Part shown: positions 33,020 through 43,339 of the stretch, piece after piece
Layout of the letters: every line of letters starts with the position of its first letter
Numbering within the stretch: position 1 is the first letter of the stretch
Assembly (NCBI RefSeq): GCF_003226555.1
Contig: NZ_QKQS01000001.1
Span: 124,001 to 188,000 of the forward strand
Length of the DNA stretch: 64,000 nucleotides
Direction: 5' to 3'
Source: Rhodopseudomonas palustris
Lineage (GTDB): Bacteria > Pseudomonadota > Alphaproteobacteria > Rhizobiales > Xanthobacteraceae
Translations under genes and position numbers: made by a program
The notes under the pieces: model-generated
What the model saw: only the letters and a program-made list of their open reading frames with translations
The model's database searches: none
What the model was told of the DNA's origin: nothing

Positions 33020-33959
33020 TGTCGGTCCCCTGCTGCCATTTGCGCCGCTGCATGCCGAACCACGAGATCGCGATCGCAGCCAGCAAAAACGGGATCATCG
33101 CGGTGGCGATCGCCGCGCCCTCGCCGAGCCGGCCGGACAGGATGCCGCGCTGATAGCTCAGCGTCGCCATCAGATGCGTGGCATTGACCGGGCCGCCGCG
33201 GGTCAGCGCCCAGATCAGTTGGAAGTCGGTGAAGGTGAACAGCACCGAGAACGTCATCACCACGGCGATAATCGGGGTGAGCAGCGGATAGGTGATGTAG
33301 CGGAAGCGCTGCCACGAGGTGGCACCGTCCAGCGTCGCGGCTTCGTACAGCGACGGCGACACCGTCTGCAGCCCGGCCAGCAGCGTGATCGCCACGAACG
33401 GCACGCCGCGCCAGATGTTGGCGAAGATCACCGAGGCGCGCGCCCAATTGGTGTCGCCGAGGAAGTTGATGTTCTGATCGATCAGGCCGAGCTTGATCAG
33501 CGACCAGGAGATGATCGAGAACTGCGCGTCGTAGATCCACCAGAACGCGATCGCCGACAGCACCGTCGGCACGATGAACGGCACCAGCACCGCGGCGCGA
33601 ATGATCGCCTTGAACGGCATGTGGCGGTTCAGCAGCAACGCCAGATACAGGCCGACCGCGAATTTGATCGCGCTGGCGACCACCGTGTAGAGAATGGTGT
33701 TGAACACCGACAGCCAGAAGATGCTGTCGTCCCACAGCCACTCGTAGTTCTCGACGCCGACGAACACCCCGCTGCGCCCGATCCGTGCGTCGGTGAAACT
33801 CATCCAGACGCCGAGAAACAGCGGGTAGGCCAGAAACAGGATCAGAAACGCCGCCGCCGGCAGCATGAACCACAGCGCGATGAAGTTACGGCTGGTGCGA
33901 AGGCGCTGCCAGGCGGAGGGGCCGGAGTGAACCTGCTCGCGCATCTGAAGTGTGGTCAT
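33012..33959 (-). CDS. sugar ABC transporter permease, MalF/UgpA type
   Basis: A 315-aa permease with six helices. The EAA loop reads YEAATLDGATSWQRFRYITY. The start at 33959 gives MTTLQMREQVHSGPS and a normal family N-terminus; a frame 44 codons longer translates the repeat at 34015-34111 and is rejected. It partners with the MalG-type protein, which it overlaps by 8 bases. The gap to the binding-protein gene is 231 bases and holds a family III repeat plus a strong stem-loop. Confidence 0.92.
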   Translation of the reverse strand: MTTLQMREQVHSGPSAWQRLRTSRNFIALWFMLPAAAFLILFLAYPLFLGVWMSFTDARIGRSGVFVGVENYEWLWDDSIFWLSVFNTILYTVVASAIKFAVGLYLALLLNRHMPFKAIIRAAVLVPFIVPTVLSAIAFWWIYDAQFSIISWSLIKLGLIDQNINFLGDTNWARASVIFANIWRGVPFVAITLLAGLQTVSPSLYEAATLDGATSWQRFRYITYPLLTPIIAVVMTFSVLFTFTDFQLIWALTRGGPVNATHLMATLSYQRGILSGRLGEGAAIATAMIPFLLAAIAISWFGMQRRKWQQGTDND

Positions 33960-34014
33960 GCTAACTCCGTCCGGCCGTTGCAGGCCGAGTGAAGGTCTCA
34001 CTCTCCTCGCGTTC

Positions 34015-34111
34015 GTCATTCCGGGGCGCGCGAAGCGCGAGCCCGGAATCCATAACCACCGCCGGGAGTATGGATTCCGGGTTCGCGCCAAGTGGCGCGC
34101 CCCGGAATGAC
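34015..34111. repeat. palindromic repeat, family III, inside ABC operon
   Basis: Ends GTCATTCCGGGGCGCG and CGCGCCCCGGAATGAC, inner arms CCCGGAATCCATA and TATGGATTCCGGG. It lies between the binding-protein and first permease genes, inside the operon. Confidence 0.88.
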
Positions 34112-34150
34112 GAACGAAAGGTTTTCATTGGTGTGGCGCCTTTATCGGCT

Positions 34151-34183
34151 GAGAAGGGGCGGCGCGTGTCACCGCCCCTTCTC
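34151..34183 (-). promoter_or_regulatory. stem-loop after substrate-binding-protein gene
   Basis: A perfect 12-bp stem, GAGAAGGGGCGG (34151-34162) and CCGCCCCTTCTC (34172-34183), with a 9-base loop, begins 7 bases after the binding-protein stop. No T run follows on the minus strand. Such hairpins between binding-protein and permease genes usually protect the upstream mRNA and lower downstream expression. Confidence 0.65.
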
Positions 34184-34190
34184 ATTCCCG

Positions 34191-35516
34191 TTACGCCCTG
34201 AAGATCCGCTTCGCAGCGCGTTCGGCGCTGCTCATCGCGGTCTTCACGTCTTCGCGGCCGGTGCAGTAGTTGGCGAACATGTCGACCACGACGAAGTCGG
34301 CGATCGCAGCGGCGGCGTTCTCGCCCATCTGGCCGTTGCCGGCCGGGGTGTTGGCGGTGCGGGCGACGTCGCGATACGGCGTGTTCTTCGGGTCGGCGGT
34401 CCAGATCGGGTTGTTCTCGTAGTCGAGCAGGAACGGCGACAGATAGCCCTGCGCCGCCTCGACCCACGGGTTGAACTGCGCCGGCTCCATCATGAACGCG
34501 GAGAACGCCTTGCAGGTGTTCGGGAACTTGGTGAAGTTGTAGATCAGGATCGGGAAGCCGAGATGCAGCTCACGGGTCTTGCCGTTGAGCCCGGCGGGCA
34601 GATGGGCGTGGTTGATGTCCTCGGCCATCTCCTTGTTGTCCTTCTTCGCCGCGACGTAGATCGAGATGCCGTTGACGGTGAGGTAGAGCTGGCCGGCCAG
34701 GAACGCCTTGTTGTTGGAGGCATCGTTCCACGACGCGGTGCCGGGGATGAAGTTCTCGTACAGCCCCTTGACGTAGTCCAGCGCCTTGGCGGTCTCCGGC
34801 GAGTTGATGACGACCTTGTTGTCCTTGTCGATCAGATTGCCGCCGTGCGCCCACAGCGCCCAGTGCACCCAGCCATTGGCATCGCCCGAGGCGTGACCGA
34901 GCGCCATGCCGGCCGGCGTGCCGTTCTTGTTAAGGCCCTTCACCAGATCGGAGAAGCCGGCGAGATCGTTCGGGAAGGTCTTGTGGCCGGCCTTCTCCGC
35001 CGCACTTATTCGGTAGTTGACGAGCCCGCCGGTGGCGGCCACCGGCAAGCCGATCCACTTGCCGTTGTACATGCCGTAGGCCTTGCCGGAATCGCTCCAG
35101 CCGCCGCATTTCTTGGCGAGATAATCGGCGACGTCGGTGACGTCGGTGCATTTGTTGGGGAACAGGAACGGCAGCGAATACAGGCCCCACACCATGTCGA
35201 GCCCCTGCCCGGTATTGGCCGCGACCGACGCCTTCGGCTGGATGTCGTCGTAGGACTCGTTGGAGACGTTGATGGTGACGTTGTTGGCCTTCTGGAACGC
35301 GTCGACGATCTTCATGAAGGCGACGTCTTCGGCCTCGACGAACCGCTTCCAGCGCAGCAGGTTGATCTTGGCGCCGGCTTCCGGCTTCCACGGCGAGGTC
35401 TCGGCCCACGCCTTGGCGTAGCCCAGCAATTGGTCGGCGGACATCGTCGCCGCGGTGGCCAGAGTCATCGCGCCGCCCTTCAGCAGCGTGCGGCGATCGA
35501 GGGTAAAGTCAGTCAT
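34191..35516 (-). CDS. ABC transporter sugar-binding protein (family 1)
   Basis: A 441-aa periplasmic solute-binding protein. The N-terminus DRRTLLKGGAMTLATAATM resembles a twin-arginine leader, with cleavage probably near AWAET (about 38). The mature part has the two-lobe pattern of extracellular family 1 proteins, with WGLYSLPFLFPNK and WIGLPVAATGGLVNY near the hinge. GGGAG precedes the start. It gives specificity to the permeases downstream; the dehydratase and dehydrogenases nearby suggest an aldonic acid or related sugar acid, but a neutral sugar is possible. Confidence 0.9.
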   Translation of the reverse strand: MTDFTLDRRTLLKGGAMTLATAATMSADQLLGYAKAWAETSPWKPEAGAKINLLRWKRFVEAEDVAFMKIVDAFQKANNVTINVSNESYDDIQPKASVAANTGQGLDMVWGLYSLPFLFPNKCTDVTDVADYLAKKCGGWSDSGKAYGMYNGKWIGLPVAATGGLVNYRISAAEKAGHKTFPNDLAGFSDLVKGLNKNGTPAGMALGHASGDANGWVHWALWAHGGNLIDKDNKVVINSPETAKALDYVKGLYENFIPGTASWNDASNNKAFLAGQLYLTVNGISIYVAAKKDNKEMAEDINHAHLPAGLNGKTRELHLGFPILIYNFTKFPNTCKAFSAFMMEPAQFNPWVEAAQGYLSPFLLDYENNPIWTADPKNTPYRDVARTANTPAGNGQMGENAAAAIADFVVVDMFANYCTGREDVKTAMSSAERAAKRIFRA

Positions 35517-35592
35517 CTGTCGTTCACTCCCTAAGTTCCGCTTTGCGCATTGGTTCGTTGATCGACCAATTCTGGTCCCGTGCTGGGAAAGT

Positions 35593-36657
<1,065 letters not shown>

Positions 36658-36778
36658 CCAGCACCTCCCGATGTCCCGCCGTTTGATGCGGTCGTTGCCG
36701 CCAGCGCGAGACTTATGTTGACGCAACTCTTAGCAGAATATTTCGCGCCTGTCGCGCTCGCAAATTAGTCCCATGTGA

Positions 36779-36810
36779 TCGCACTACGCCGATTGCGTAG
36801 CGCAGTGCGA
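36779..36810. promoter_or_regulatory. inverted repeat in divergent ABC/dehydratase promoter
   Basis: An inner perfect hairpin CTACGC-CGATT-GCGTAG (36784-36800) lies within outer arms TCGCACT (36779-36785) and AGTGCGA (36804-36810), which share 2 bases with the inner arm on the left. It is 121 bases before the ATPase start and 84 bases before the dehydratase start. No regulator gene is adjacent, so the binding protein is unknown. Confidence 0.5.
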
Positions 36811-36893
36811 CATGCCAGCATGCACGCCGTTCCATACTCAGCAAAGGCGCTCAAAACATCCGCTTCAAGGATGTGTGCAGTGCGGGAGAGACG

Positions 36894-38702
36894 ATGACGA
36901 AGCACGATGCCGGCGCCCCCCGGCGCAAACTCCGCTCCAGCGAATGGTTCAACGATCCGCATAATCCCGGAATGACCGCGCTGTATCTCGAGCGCTACTT
37001 GAACTACGGGCTGACCCGCGCGGAACTGCAATCCGGCAAGCCGATCATCGGCATCGCCCAGACCGGCAACGACCTGTCGCCGTGCAACCGCCATCACCTC
37101 GAGCTGGCGCAACGGGTGCGCGAAGGCATCCGCGCCGCCGGCGGCCTCGCGATGGAATTCCCGGTGCATCCGATCCAGGAGACCGGCAAGCGGCCGACCG
37201 CGGCGCTCGATCGCAATCTCGCTTATCTCGGCCTGGTCGAAGTGCTGTTCGGCTATCCGCTAGACGGCGTGGTGCTGACCACCGGCTGCGATAAGACGAC
37301 CCCCGCGTGCCTGATGGCGGCGGCGACGGTCAACATTCCGGCGATCGTGCTGTCGGGCGGGCCGATGCTCAACGGCTGGCACAATGGCGAACGCACCGGC
37401 TCCGGCACGGTGGTGTGGAAGTCGCGCGAGCGGCTCGCCGCCGGCGAGATCGACTACGAGCAGTTCATGGAGATCGTCGCCTCCTCGGCGCCGTCGGTTG
37501 GGCACTGCAACACCATGGGCACCGCCTCGACGATGAACTCGCTGGCCGAAGCGCTCGGCATGTCGCTGCCCGGCTGCGCCGCGATCCCCGCGCCGTATCG
37601 CGAGCGCGGCCAGATCGCCTACGAGACCGGGGTCCGCGCGGTCGAGATGGTGTGGGAGGATCTGAAGCCGTCCGATATCCTGACACGCAAGGCGTTCGAG
37701 AACGCGATCGTGGTCAATTCGGCGATCGGCGGCTCGACCAACGCACCGATCCATCTCAACGCGCTGGCGCGTCATGTCGGTGTCGAATTGTCGATCGACG
37801 ACTGGCAGAGCGTCGGCCACGCCGTTCCGCTGCTGGTCAATCTGCAGCCGGCCGGCCTCTATCTCGGCGAGGAGTATCACCGCGCCGGCGGCGTGCCGAC
37901 GGTGGTCGGCGAATTGATGCGTCATGGCAAGATCCATCAGGATGCGCTGACGGTGAACGGCAAGACCATGGGCGAGAACTGCGCGTCTGCGCCCGCCCCC
38001 GACGGCGACGTGATCCATCGCTACGAGACGCCGCTGGTGCACGACGCCGGCTTCCTGGTGCTGCGCGGCAATCTGTTCGACTCCGCGATCATGAAGACCA
38101 GCGTGATCAGCCTCGAATTCCGCGAGCGCTATCTGTCCAATCCGAAGGACCCGAACGCATTCGAAGGTCGCGCGATCGTGTTCGAAGGGCCGGAGGACTA
38201 TCATCACCGCATCGAGGATCCGGCGCTCGATATCGACGAGCACTGCATCCTGTTCGTGCGCGGCACCGGGCCGATCGGCTATCCGGGCGGCGCCGAGGTG
38301 ATCAACATGCAGCCGCCGGCGGCGCTGCTCAAACGCGGCATCCACTCGCTGCCGTGCATCGGCGACGGCCGCCAATCCGGCACCTCGGGCTCACCGTCGA
38401 TTTTGAACGCGACGCCCGAAGCCGCCGCCAATGGCGGCCTCGCCCTGCTCAAGACCGGCGACCGCGTCCGCATCGACCTCAACACGGGCAGCGCCGACAT
38501 CCTGATCTCGGACGAGGAACTGACGCAGCGCCGCGCCGACCTCGCTGCGCAAGGCGGCTTCGCCTATCCGAAGCACCAGACGCCGTGGCAGGAGCTGTAT
38601 CGCACCACGGTCGGCCAGCACGCCACCGGCGCCTGCATGGAGTTCGCCACCCGCTATCAGAACATCGCCGGCACCGTCGGCGTGTCGCGGCATAATCATT
38701 GA
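36894..38702 (+). CDS. IlvD/Edd-family aldonate dehydratase
   Basis: A 602-aa iron-sulfur dehydratase of the dihydroxy-acid/6-phosphogluconate dehydratase family, in the branch of xylonate and arabinonate dehydratases. Cluster ligands are seen as the Cys in [13 protein letters not shown] and [13 protein letters not shown], with another Cys near the N-terminus in [16 protein letters not shown] is the substrate loop. It would turn an aldonic acid into a 2-keto-3-deoxy acid. The start at 36894 follows GGGAGAGACG. Being divergent from the ABC importer and followed by two dehydrogenases, it is probably the first enzyme of that pathway. Confidence 0.9.
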   Translation: MTKHDAGAPRRKLRSSEWFNDPHNPGMTALYLERYLNYGLTRAELQSGKPIIGIAQTGNDLSPCNRHHLELAQRVREGIRAAGGLAMEFPVHPIQETGKRPTAALDRNLAYLGLVEVLFGYPLDGVVLTTGCDKTTPACLMAAATVNIPAIVLSGGPMLNGWHNGERTGSGTVVWKSRERLAAGEIDYEQFMEIVASSAPSVGHCNTMGTASTMNSLAEALGMSLPGCAAIPAPYRERGQIAYETGVRAVEMVWEDLKPSDILTRKAFENAIVVNSAIGGSTNAPIHLNALARHVGVELSIDDWQSVGHAVPLLVNLQPAGLYLGEEYHRAGGVPTVVGELMRHGKIHQDALTVNGKTMGENCASAPAPDGDVIHRYETPLVHDAGFLVLRGNLFDSAIMKTSVISLEFRERYLSNPKDPNAFEGRAIVFEGPEDYHHRIEDPALDIDEHCILFVRGTGPIGYPGGAEVINMQPPAALLKRGIHSLPCIGDGRQSGTSGSPSILNATPEAAANGGLALLKTGDRVRIDLNTGSADILISDEELTQRRADLAAQGGFAYPKHQTPWQELYRTTVGQHATGACMEFATRYQNIAGTVGVSRHNH

Positions 38703-38734
38703 TGGGCGCGGCGCGCGACAAATCATTTGGCAAC

Positions 38735-38835
38735 GTCATTCCGGGGCGCGCGCAAAGCGCGCGAACCCGGAATCTCGATGTGCTCTGAACTTCTGGATTC
38801 CGGGTCTGCGCCCTGCGGGCGCATCCCGGAATGAC
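38735..38835. repeat. palindromic repeat, family III
   Basis: Ends GTCATTCCGGGGCGCG and GCATCCCGGAATGAC, inner arms ACCCGGAATC and GATTCCGGGT. It lies between the dehydratase and the first dehydrogenase, within one transcription direction. Confidence 0.87.
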
Positions 38836-38871
38836 AGCCAAGAGAGCTACGCGAACTAACGAGGAGAAAAC

Positions 38872-39606
38872 ATGACCGATCGCCTGAAAGGCAAGCACGC
38901 CTTCATCACCGCGGCGGCGGCCGGGATCGGGCGGGCGTCGGCGATCGCATTTGCGCGCGAGGGGGCCGAGGTGTTCGCCACCGATATCGACGAGGCCGGG
39001 CTGGCCTCGCTCACCGAGCACGGCATCGCGCGCACGGCGAAGCTCGACGTCCGCGACACCGCCGCGGTCGAAGCGATCGCCCGAGAGGCCGGCACTGTCG
39101 ACATCCTGCTCAACGCCGCCGGCTTCGTGCATCACGGCACGGTGCTCGACTGCTCGGATACGAATTGGGACTTCTCGTTCGACCTCAACGTCAAGTCGAT
39201 GCACCGCACCATCCGGGCGTTTCTTCCAGCGATGCTGGAAGCCGGCCGCGGCTCGATCGTCAACATCTCGTCGGCCGCCGGCGTGTTCAAGGCGGCGCCG
39301 AACCGCTACGTCTACGGCGCCACCAAGGCGGCCGTCGCTGCGCTGACCCGCGCGGTCGCGGTCGATTTCATCACCCGCGGCATCCGCTGCAACGCGATCT
39401 GCCCCGGCACCATCGAAACCCCGTCAATGCTCGGCCGCGCCGCCGCGCTCGGGCCGCAGGGCCGCGAGATGTTCGTGTCGCGCCAGCCGATGGGCCGGCT
39501 CGGCAACGCCGAAGAGATCGCCGCGCTGGCGGTGTACTTGGCGAGCGACGAAAGCGCCTTCACCACCGGCGTCGCCCACATCATCGACGGCGGCTGGACG
39601 TTGTGA
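38872..39606 (+). CDS. short-chain dehydrogenase (2-keto-3-deoxy acid or 3-hydroxybutyrate dehydrogenase-like)
   Basis: A 244-aa classical SDR. The cofactor loop is ITAAAAGIGRASA near residue 12 (an Ala variant of TGxxxGIG), with LNAAG, then catalytic Ser in NISSAAG and YVYGATKAA holding the Tyr-Lys pair. The C-terminal DGGWTL ending is typical. D38-I in FATDIDEAG suggests NAD preference. It resembles 2-keto-3-deoxy-L-fuconate dehydrogenase and the cytosolic 3-hydroxybutyrate dehydrogenase. A GAGGAGAAAAC site fixes the start. Position after the dehydratase favours oxidation of its keto-deoxy product. Confidence 0.87.
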   Translation: MTDRLKGKHAFITAAAAGIGRASAIAFAREGAEVFATDIDEAGLASLTEHGIARTAKLDVRDTAAVEAIAREAGTVDILLNAAGFVHHGTVLDCSDTNWDFSFDLNVKSMHRTIRAFLPAMLEAGRGSIVNISSAAGVFKAAPNRYVYGATKAAVAALTRAVAVDFITRGIRCNAICPGTIETPSMLGRAAALGPQGREMFVSRQPMGRLGNAEEIAALAVYLASDESAFTTGVAHIIDGGWTL

Positions 39607-39630
39607 ATACGCCACGCCGACTACGCGGCC

Positions 39631-39738
39631 TCATCCTGAGGAGGCTGTGCAGCAGCCGTCTCGAAGGATGAGCCAAGGGGCAAGGCCGTGCCACCTCATG
39701 GTTCGAGACGGCGCTTCGCGCCTCCTCACCATGAGGAT
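39631..39738. repeat. palindromic repeat, family IV, second copy
   Basis: Ends TCATCCTGAGGAGGC and CTCACCATGAGGAT, inner arms GTCTCGAAGGAT and GGTTCGAGAC. More diverged than the copy at 27926. It occupies most of the gap between the two dehydrogenases. Confidence 0.8.
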
Positions 39739-39767
39739 CCGGATCGAGTAGCAAGGATGATACTGCC

Positions 39768-40517
39768 ATGAACACCATCGACCTCAACCACCGCTGCGCT
39801 GTGGTCACCGGCGGCGCGCAGGGCATCGGACGGGCGATTGCCGAGCGGTTCGTTGCATCGGGCGCCAAGGTTGCGCTGTGGGACCACGACGTCGCGCTGG
39901 CCGAGCGCACCGCCAAGGAGATCGGCGACGACGTGACCATCGCCGTGGCGGTCGACGTCACCGATCCGGCAGCGGTCGATGCCGCGCGCGACGCCACCTT
40001 GAAGGCATTCGGCAAGATCGACATCCTGGTCAACAATGCCGGCATCGCCGGCGTCAACAAGACGGTGTGGGACACCGACTACGCCGAGTGGCAGCGGGTG
40101 CTGAAGCTCAATCTCGACGGGCCGTTTCTGTGCTGCAGATCGGTGGTGCCGTCGATGATCGCGCACAAATACGGCCGCATCGTCAACATCGCATCGATCG
40201 CCGGCAAGGAAGGCAACCCCAACGCCGCGCACTACTCGGCTTCGAAAGCCGGTGTGATCGCGCTGACCAAATCGCTCGGCAAGGAGCTCGCCGCCTACGA
40301 CATCGCCGTCAACGCAGTGACGCCGGCCGCCGCGCGCACCGCGATCTTCGACCAGATGACGCAGACTCACATCGACTTCATGCTGTCGAAGATCCCGAAA
40401 GGCCGCTTCGTCCTGGTCGAAGAAGTCGCCGCGCTGGTGGCGTGGCTGGCGTCGGAAGACTGCGCGTTCTCGACCGGCGCGGTGTTCGACATCTCCGGCG
40501 GACGCGCGACGTATTGA
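39768..40517 (+). CDS. short-chain dehydrogenase/reductase
   Basis: A 249-aa classical SDR. TGGAQGIGRAIA near residue 14 binds the dinucleotide; NNAGIAG, the Ser in VNIASIAGKEG and YSASKAG complete the catalytic set. The C-terminal ISGGRATY matches sugar-oxidising members. It probably oxidises the sugar to an aldonolactone or acts on the keto-deoxy acid. It follows the first SDR on the same strand after a 161-base repeat-bearing gap. Specific substrate cannot be assigned. Confidence 0.87.
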   Translation: MNTIDLNHRCAVVTGGAQGIGRAIAERFVASGAKVALWDHDVALAERTAKEIGDDVTIAVAVDVTDPAAVDAARDATLKAFGKIDILVNNAGIAGVNKTVWDTDYAEWQRVLKLNLDGPFLCCRSVVPSMIAHKYGRIVNIASIAGKEGNPNAAHYSASKAGVIALTKSLGKELAAYDIAVNAVTPAAARTAIFDQMTQTHIDFMLSKIPKGRFVLVEEVAALVAWLASEDCAFSTGAVFDISGGRATY

Positions 40518-40539
40518 GCGACGGACTCGCCCCACCACC

Positions 40540-40999
40540 TCATTCCGGGGCGCTTGCGCAGCAAGCGAACCCGGAATCCAGCGATGTTCTGCGCGCGCGA
40601 AAGCCTTGCTTCGTGCGCGAACGAGTCCCCCCAAGTCATCCCCGCGCAGGCGGGGATCCAGTATTCAGTGGCGTCCATGATAACCACGAAGGCCCTGCAA
40701 TACTGGTTCGCCCGCCTGCGCGGGCGATGACGGCTTTTGTCAGTGGTATTCGTCGTTCCGGGCATCGCCGCAGGCGACGGCGCGCGCAAGCCTTGCTTCG
40801 TGCGCGAAAACTTCTCCCCATGTCATCCCCGCGCAGGCGGGGATCCAGTATTCCAGGGCTTCGATGATCACCACGAAGGCTCTGCAATACTGGTTCGCCC
40901 GCCTGCGCGGGCGATGACGGTTGTTGTTGATGACGGTCGTTGGTCATTGCCCGCGTCAGATTGCGGGTTCGCGAGCTTTCGCTCGCGCCCCGGAATGAG
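40540..40999. repeat. nested palindromic repeats with 187-base direct duplication
   Basis: Outer ends ATTCCGGGGCGC (40542) and GCGCCCCGGAAT (40985-40996) are family III. Inside are two copies of a family V palindrome (40635-40731 and 40822-40918; ends GTCATCCCCGCGCAGG and CCTGCGCGGGCGATGAC). Each sits in a longer direct repeat, 40601-40740 and 40788-40927, period 187, that begins AAGCCTTGCTTCGTGCGCGA. It fills the entire 500-base gene-free gap 40518-41017. Confidence 0.88.
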
Positions 41000-41017
41000 G
41001 CGCGGGGAACGGGTCCC

Positions 41018-41812
41018 CTATCCCTTGCCCTTGGTCCGGAAGATCACCGGCAGGCTGAAGGTCAAGCCTTCGTCGGCGACCAACGGCGGCGGGGCTGGGA
41101 CCGGGTCGGAGCGCTTGATCATGTCGAGCGCGGCCTGATCGAAAGCGGGGTCGCCGGAGCCTTCGACGATCTTCATCGACAGCACATGGCCGAGCCGGTC
41201 GAGCTCGAAGCCGACCACGATCCGCACGTTCTTCTGCGAGGCATCCTTCGGATAGCGCTTGTGCTTGTCGAGAAACGCCACCAGTTCCTTCTGCCAGGTG
41301 GCGCGGATGCGAGCGGCGGCCTTGCCGACGCCCTGCGCCGGCGCCACCGAGCGCGGGCCCTCCTTGGCGGCCTCGTTGCTCGGCATTGCGGTGGCTTCGG
41401 CGGCCACCGACTCGGTCGAGGCCTGCTGCTGTTGCTTGGCCTTTTCCTTCTGTTCCTCGTCAACCTTCTTGGGCGTCTCGGTGGTGACGACGCGGTCCGG
41501 CTCTTCGGTCTCCTGCGGCGTATCCTTCGGCAGGTCGCTCTCGTGCACCTCGGCCTTCTGCTCGTTGAGCGCCGGCGAGGCCATTGACGCCTCCGTGTCC
41601 GGGCCCGGCGGCAGATCGGACGCCTCGATCTTCGGTGACATCATCTCGACGCCGACCTCGATCGCCGGCGCACCGAGCGCATCGTCGTCGGCCTCGTCCG
41701 GCATGCTCACCAGCGCCAGCGCCGCACCGCCGACATGCAACGCCACGGCGCCGACGGCGGCCATCAGCCAAAGCCGGTAAGAGCCATTGCGGTTGAGGTC
41801 AGGATCGGTCAT
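41018..41812 (-). CDS. tonB: TonB energy-transducing protein
   Basis: A 264-aa TonB. One N-terminal membrane anchor (LWLMAAVGAVALHVGGAALAL, read as LWLMAAVGAVALH then VGGAALAL) is followed by an acidic and Gln/Lys-rich periplasmic spacer, rather than the common Pro-Lys repeat, and a C-terminal domain from about 170 (WQKELVAFLDKHKRYPKDA) with FELDRLGHVLSMKIVEGSG. It couples the proton gradient, through ExbB-ExbD, to the outer-membrane receptor encoded upstream. It is last in the iron operon, 102 bases after exbD. Confidence 0.92.
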   Translation of the reverse strand: MTDPDLNRNGSYRLWLMAAVGAVALHVGGAALALVSMPDEADDDALGAPAIEVGVEMMSPKIEASDLPPGPDTEASMASPALNEQKAEVHESDLPKDTPQETEEPDRVVTTETPKKVDEEQKEKAKQQQQASTESVAAEATAMPSNEAAKEGPRSVAPAQGVGKAAARIRATWQKELVAFLDKHKRYPKDASQKNVRIVVGFELDRLGHVLSMKIVEGSGDPAFDQAALDMIKRSDPVPAPPPLVADEGLTFSLPVIFRTKGKG

Positions 41813-41914
41813 GCGATTGCGCTTCTAACAAAATGCAACTGTGTTGGCGAGCGGCGGAACCATCCAGCCCGGCGAAGCCCTTCAAGGGCCCCGCCTCGTC
41901 GCTCGCGAGGACGG

Positions 41915-42364
41915 CTAATTGCCGTCCGGCTTGGCGCCCGGCACCGCTTCCAGTGCCACCAGCTTGATCTTGGCGTAGCCACCCGAGCGCAGCATCTCCA
42001 GCACCTCCATCAGCTCGCCGTAAGGCACGGCGCGATCGGCGCGCAGGAAAATGAAACGGTCCTTGGTCATGTCCGGCATCGAGTCCAGCGTCTTGACCAG
42101 ATCGACGCGCTTGACCTGGTTCTCGCCGATCGCCACCGCGAGGTCTGACTTGATGCTGACATAGGTCGGCTTGTCCGGCTTCTTCTGCGGCGTGGCGCTG
42201 GAGGTCGGCAGGCTGACCGGCAGGTCGACCGTCGACAGCGGCGCCGCCACCATGAAGATGATCAGCAGCACCAGCATCACGTCGATGAACGGCGTGACGT
42301 TGATCTCGTGGGTCTCGTCGAAATCGTCGTCGAGATCGTCGGAATTGCCGAGTGAGACAGCCAT
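41915..42364 (-). CDS. exbD: biopolymer transport protein ExbD
   Basis: A 149-aa protein with one N-terminal membrane helix (INVTPFIDVMLVLLIIFMVA, first residue I21) carrying the functionally essential Asp in FIDVMLV, and a periplasmic domain ending TKDRFIFLRADRAVPYGELM. It forms the proton channel with ExbB and energises TonB. Its start is 3 bases from the exbB stop, so translation is coupled. Confidence 0.95.
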   Translation of the reverse strand: MAVSLGNSDDLDDDFDETHEINVTPFIDVMLVLLIIFMVAAPLSTVDLPVSLPTSSATPQKKPDKPTYVSIKSDLAVAIGENQVKRVDLVKTLDSMPDMTKDRFIFLRADRAVPYGELMEVLEMLRSGGYAKIKLVALEAVPGAKPDGN

Positions 42365-42367
42365 GGC

Positions 42368-43339
42368 TCACTCCGCCGCGCGGGCGCGATGGGCGCTGCC
42401 GTGGCTGCGATCGAGATCACGCGACAGCAACCGGCCGGCGGCGCCGGAGGCACGCGCGACCAGTTCGAGGTAGACTTTGATCTCGCGCGAGAAGTGATTG
42501 TAGATGATCACCGCCGGGATCGCGGCGACCAGACCGATCGCGGTGGCGAGCAGCGCTTCGGCGATGCCGGGCGCGACCACCGCGAGATTGGTGGTCTGCG
42601 ATTTCGAGATGCCGATGAAGCTGTTCATGATGCCCCACACCGTGCCGAACAGGCCGATGAACGGTGCGGTGGCGCCGATGGTGGCGAGGAAGCCCATGCC
42701 GCGGCGCATGTGACGGCCCTCGGCGCGAACATATTCGCTGAACGACGACGCCGCACGCTCCTTGATGCCCTCGTCGCTCGCCAGCCCCGCCGACAGCTTC
42801 GCTTCGCGCAGCGCGGCCCCGAGCAACTGCGACAGCACGCTGTGTTTGTCGCCGAGCGCCATCTGCGCCTCGGCCATCGACCGCGACTCGCCGATCTGCT
42901 TCAGCGCGCGGCGCAGCCGGAAACGGGCGCGGCCGAGCTCGATCTTCTTGGCGATGAAGATCGTCCAGGTGATCACCGACGAGACCGCCAGACCGATCAT
43001 CACGATTTTGACGATGATGTCCGCGTTCAGGAACATCGTCCACGGCGACAGCTCGGACAGGCCAGGCACGACGCTGCCCGACGGGTGCCCCGCCTCTGAC
43101 AGGGCCTGCGTCGCCACCGGTGCGGGCGCCGTGGCGGCCGGCGCAGCGGTCGCCGCAGGCGCAGGCGCCTCCGTCGGGGCGGGCGCAGGCGCAGTGGCTG
43201 CGGGCGCCGGCTGCGACGGAGCGGTGGCGTTCGGCGTCACCGCAGCAGGCGGCTGCTGCGCCAGCACAGAGGTCGGAGGCGCCAGCAGCGCCAGTGCGAT
43301 TACGGCAACGCCGATCGATCGGAAGTTCAACATCGTCAT
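42368..43339 (-). CDS. exbB: biopolymer transport protein ExbB, extended N-terminus
   Basis: A 323-aa ExbB. A signal peptide (to about residue 27, LAQQPP) leads into a periplasmic Ala/Pro/Thr-rich stretch of roughly 55 residues, then helix 1 near 105-130, the cytoplasmic region, and helices 2 and 3 ([39 protein letters not shown]). Short ExbB lacks the N-terminal extension; the long form is common in alphaproteobacteria. The start overlaps the hydroxylase stop as ATGA. The protein anchors the TonB motor. Confidence 0.95.
   Translation of the reverse strand: MTMLNFRSIGVAVIALALLAPPTSVLAQQPPAAVTPNATAPSQPAPAATAPAPAPTEAPAPAATAAPAATAPAPVATQALSEAGHPSGSVVPGLSELSPWTMFLNADIIVKIVMIGLAVSSVITWTIFIAKKIELGRARFRLRRALKQIGESRSMAEAQMALGDKHSVLSQLLGAALREAKLSAGLASDEGIKERAASSFSEYVRAEGRHMRRGMGFLATIGATAPFIGLFGTVWGIMNSFIGISKSQTTNLAVVAPGIAEALLATAIGLVAAIPAVIIYNHFSREIKVYLELVARASGAAGRLLSRDLDRSHGSAHRARAAE

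Noticed and set aside
40540-40999. Possible CRISPR array in the repeated block
   Set aside because: Only two direct units of about 140 bases, each with an internal palindrome; no short repeats with unique spacers and no cas genes.
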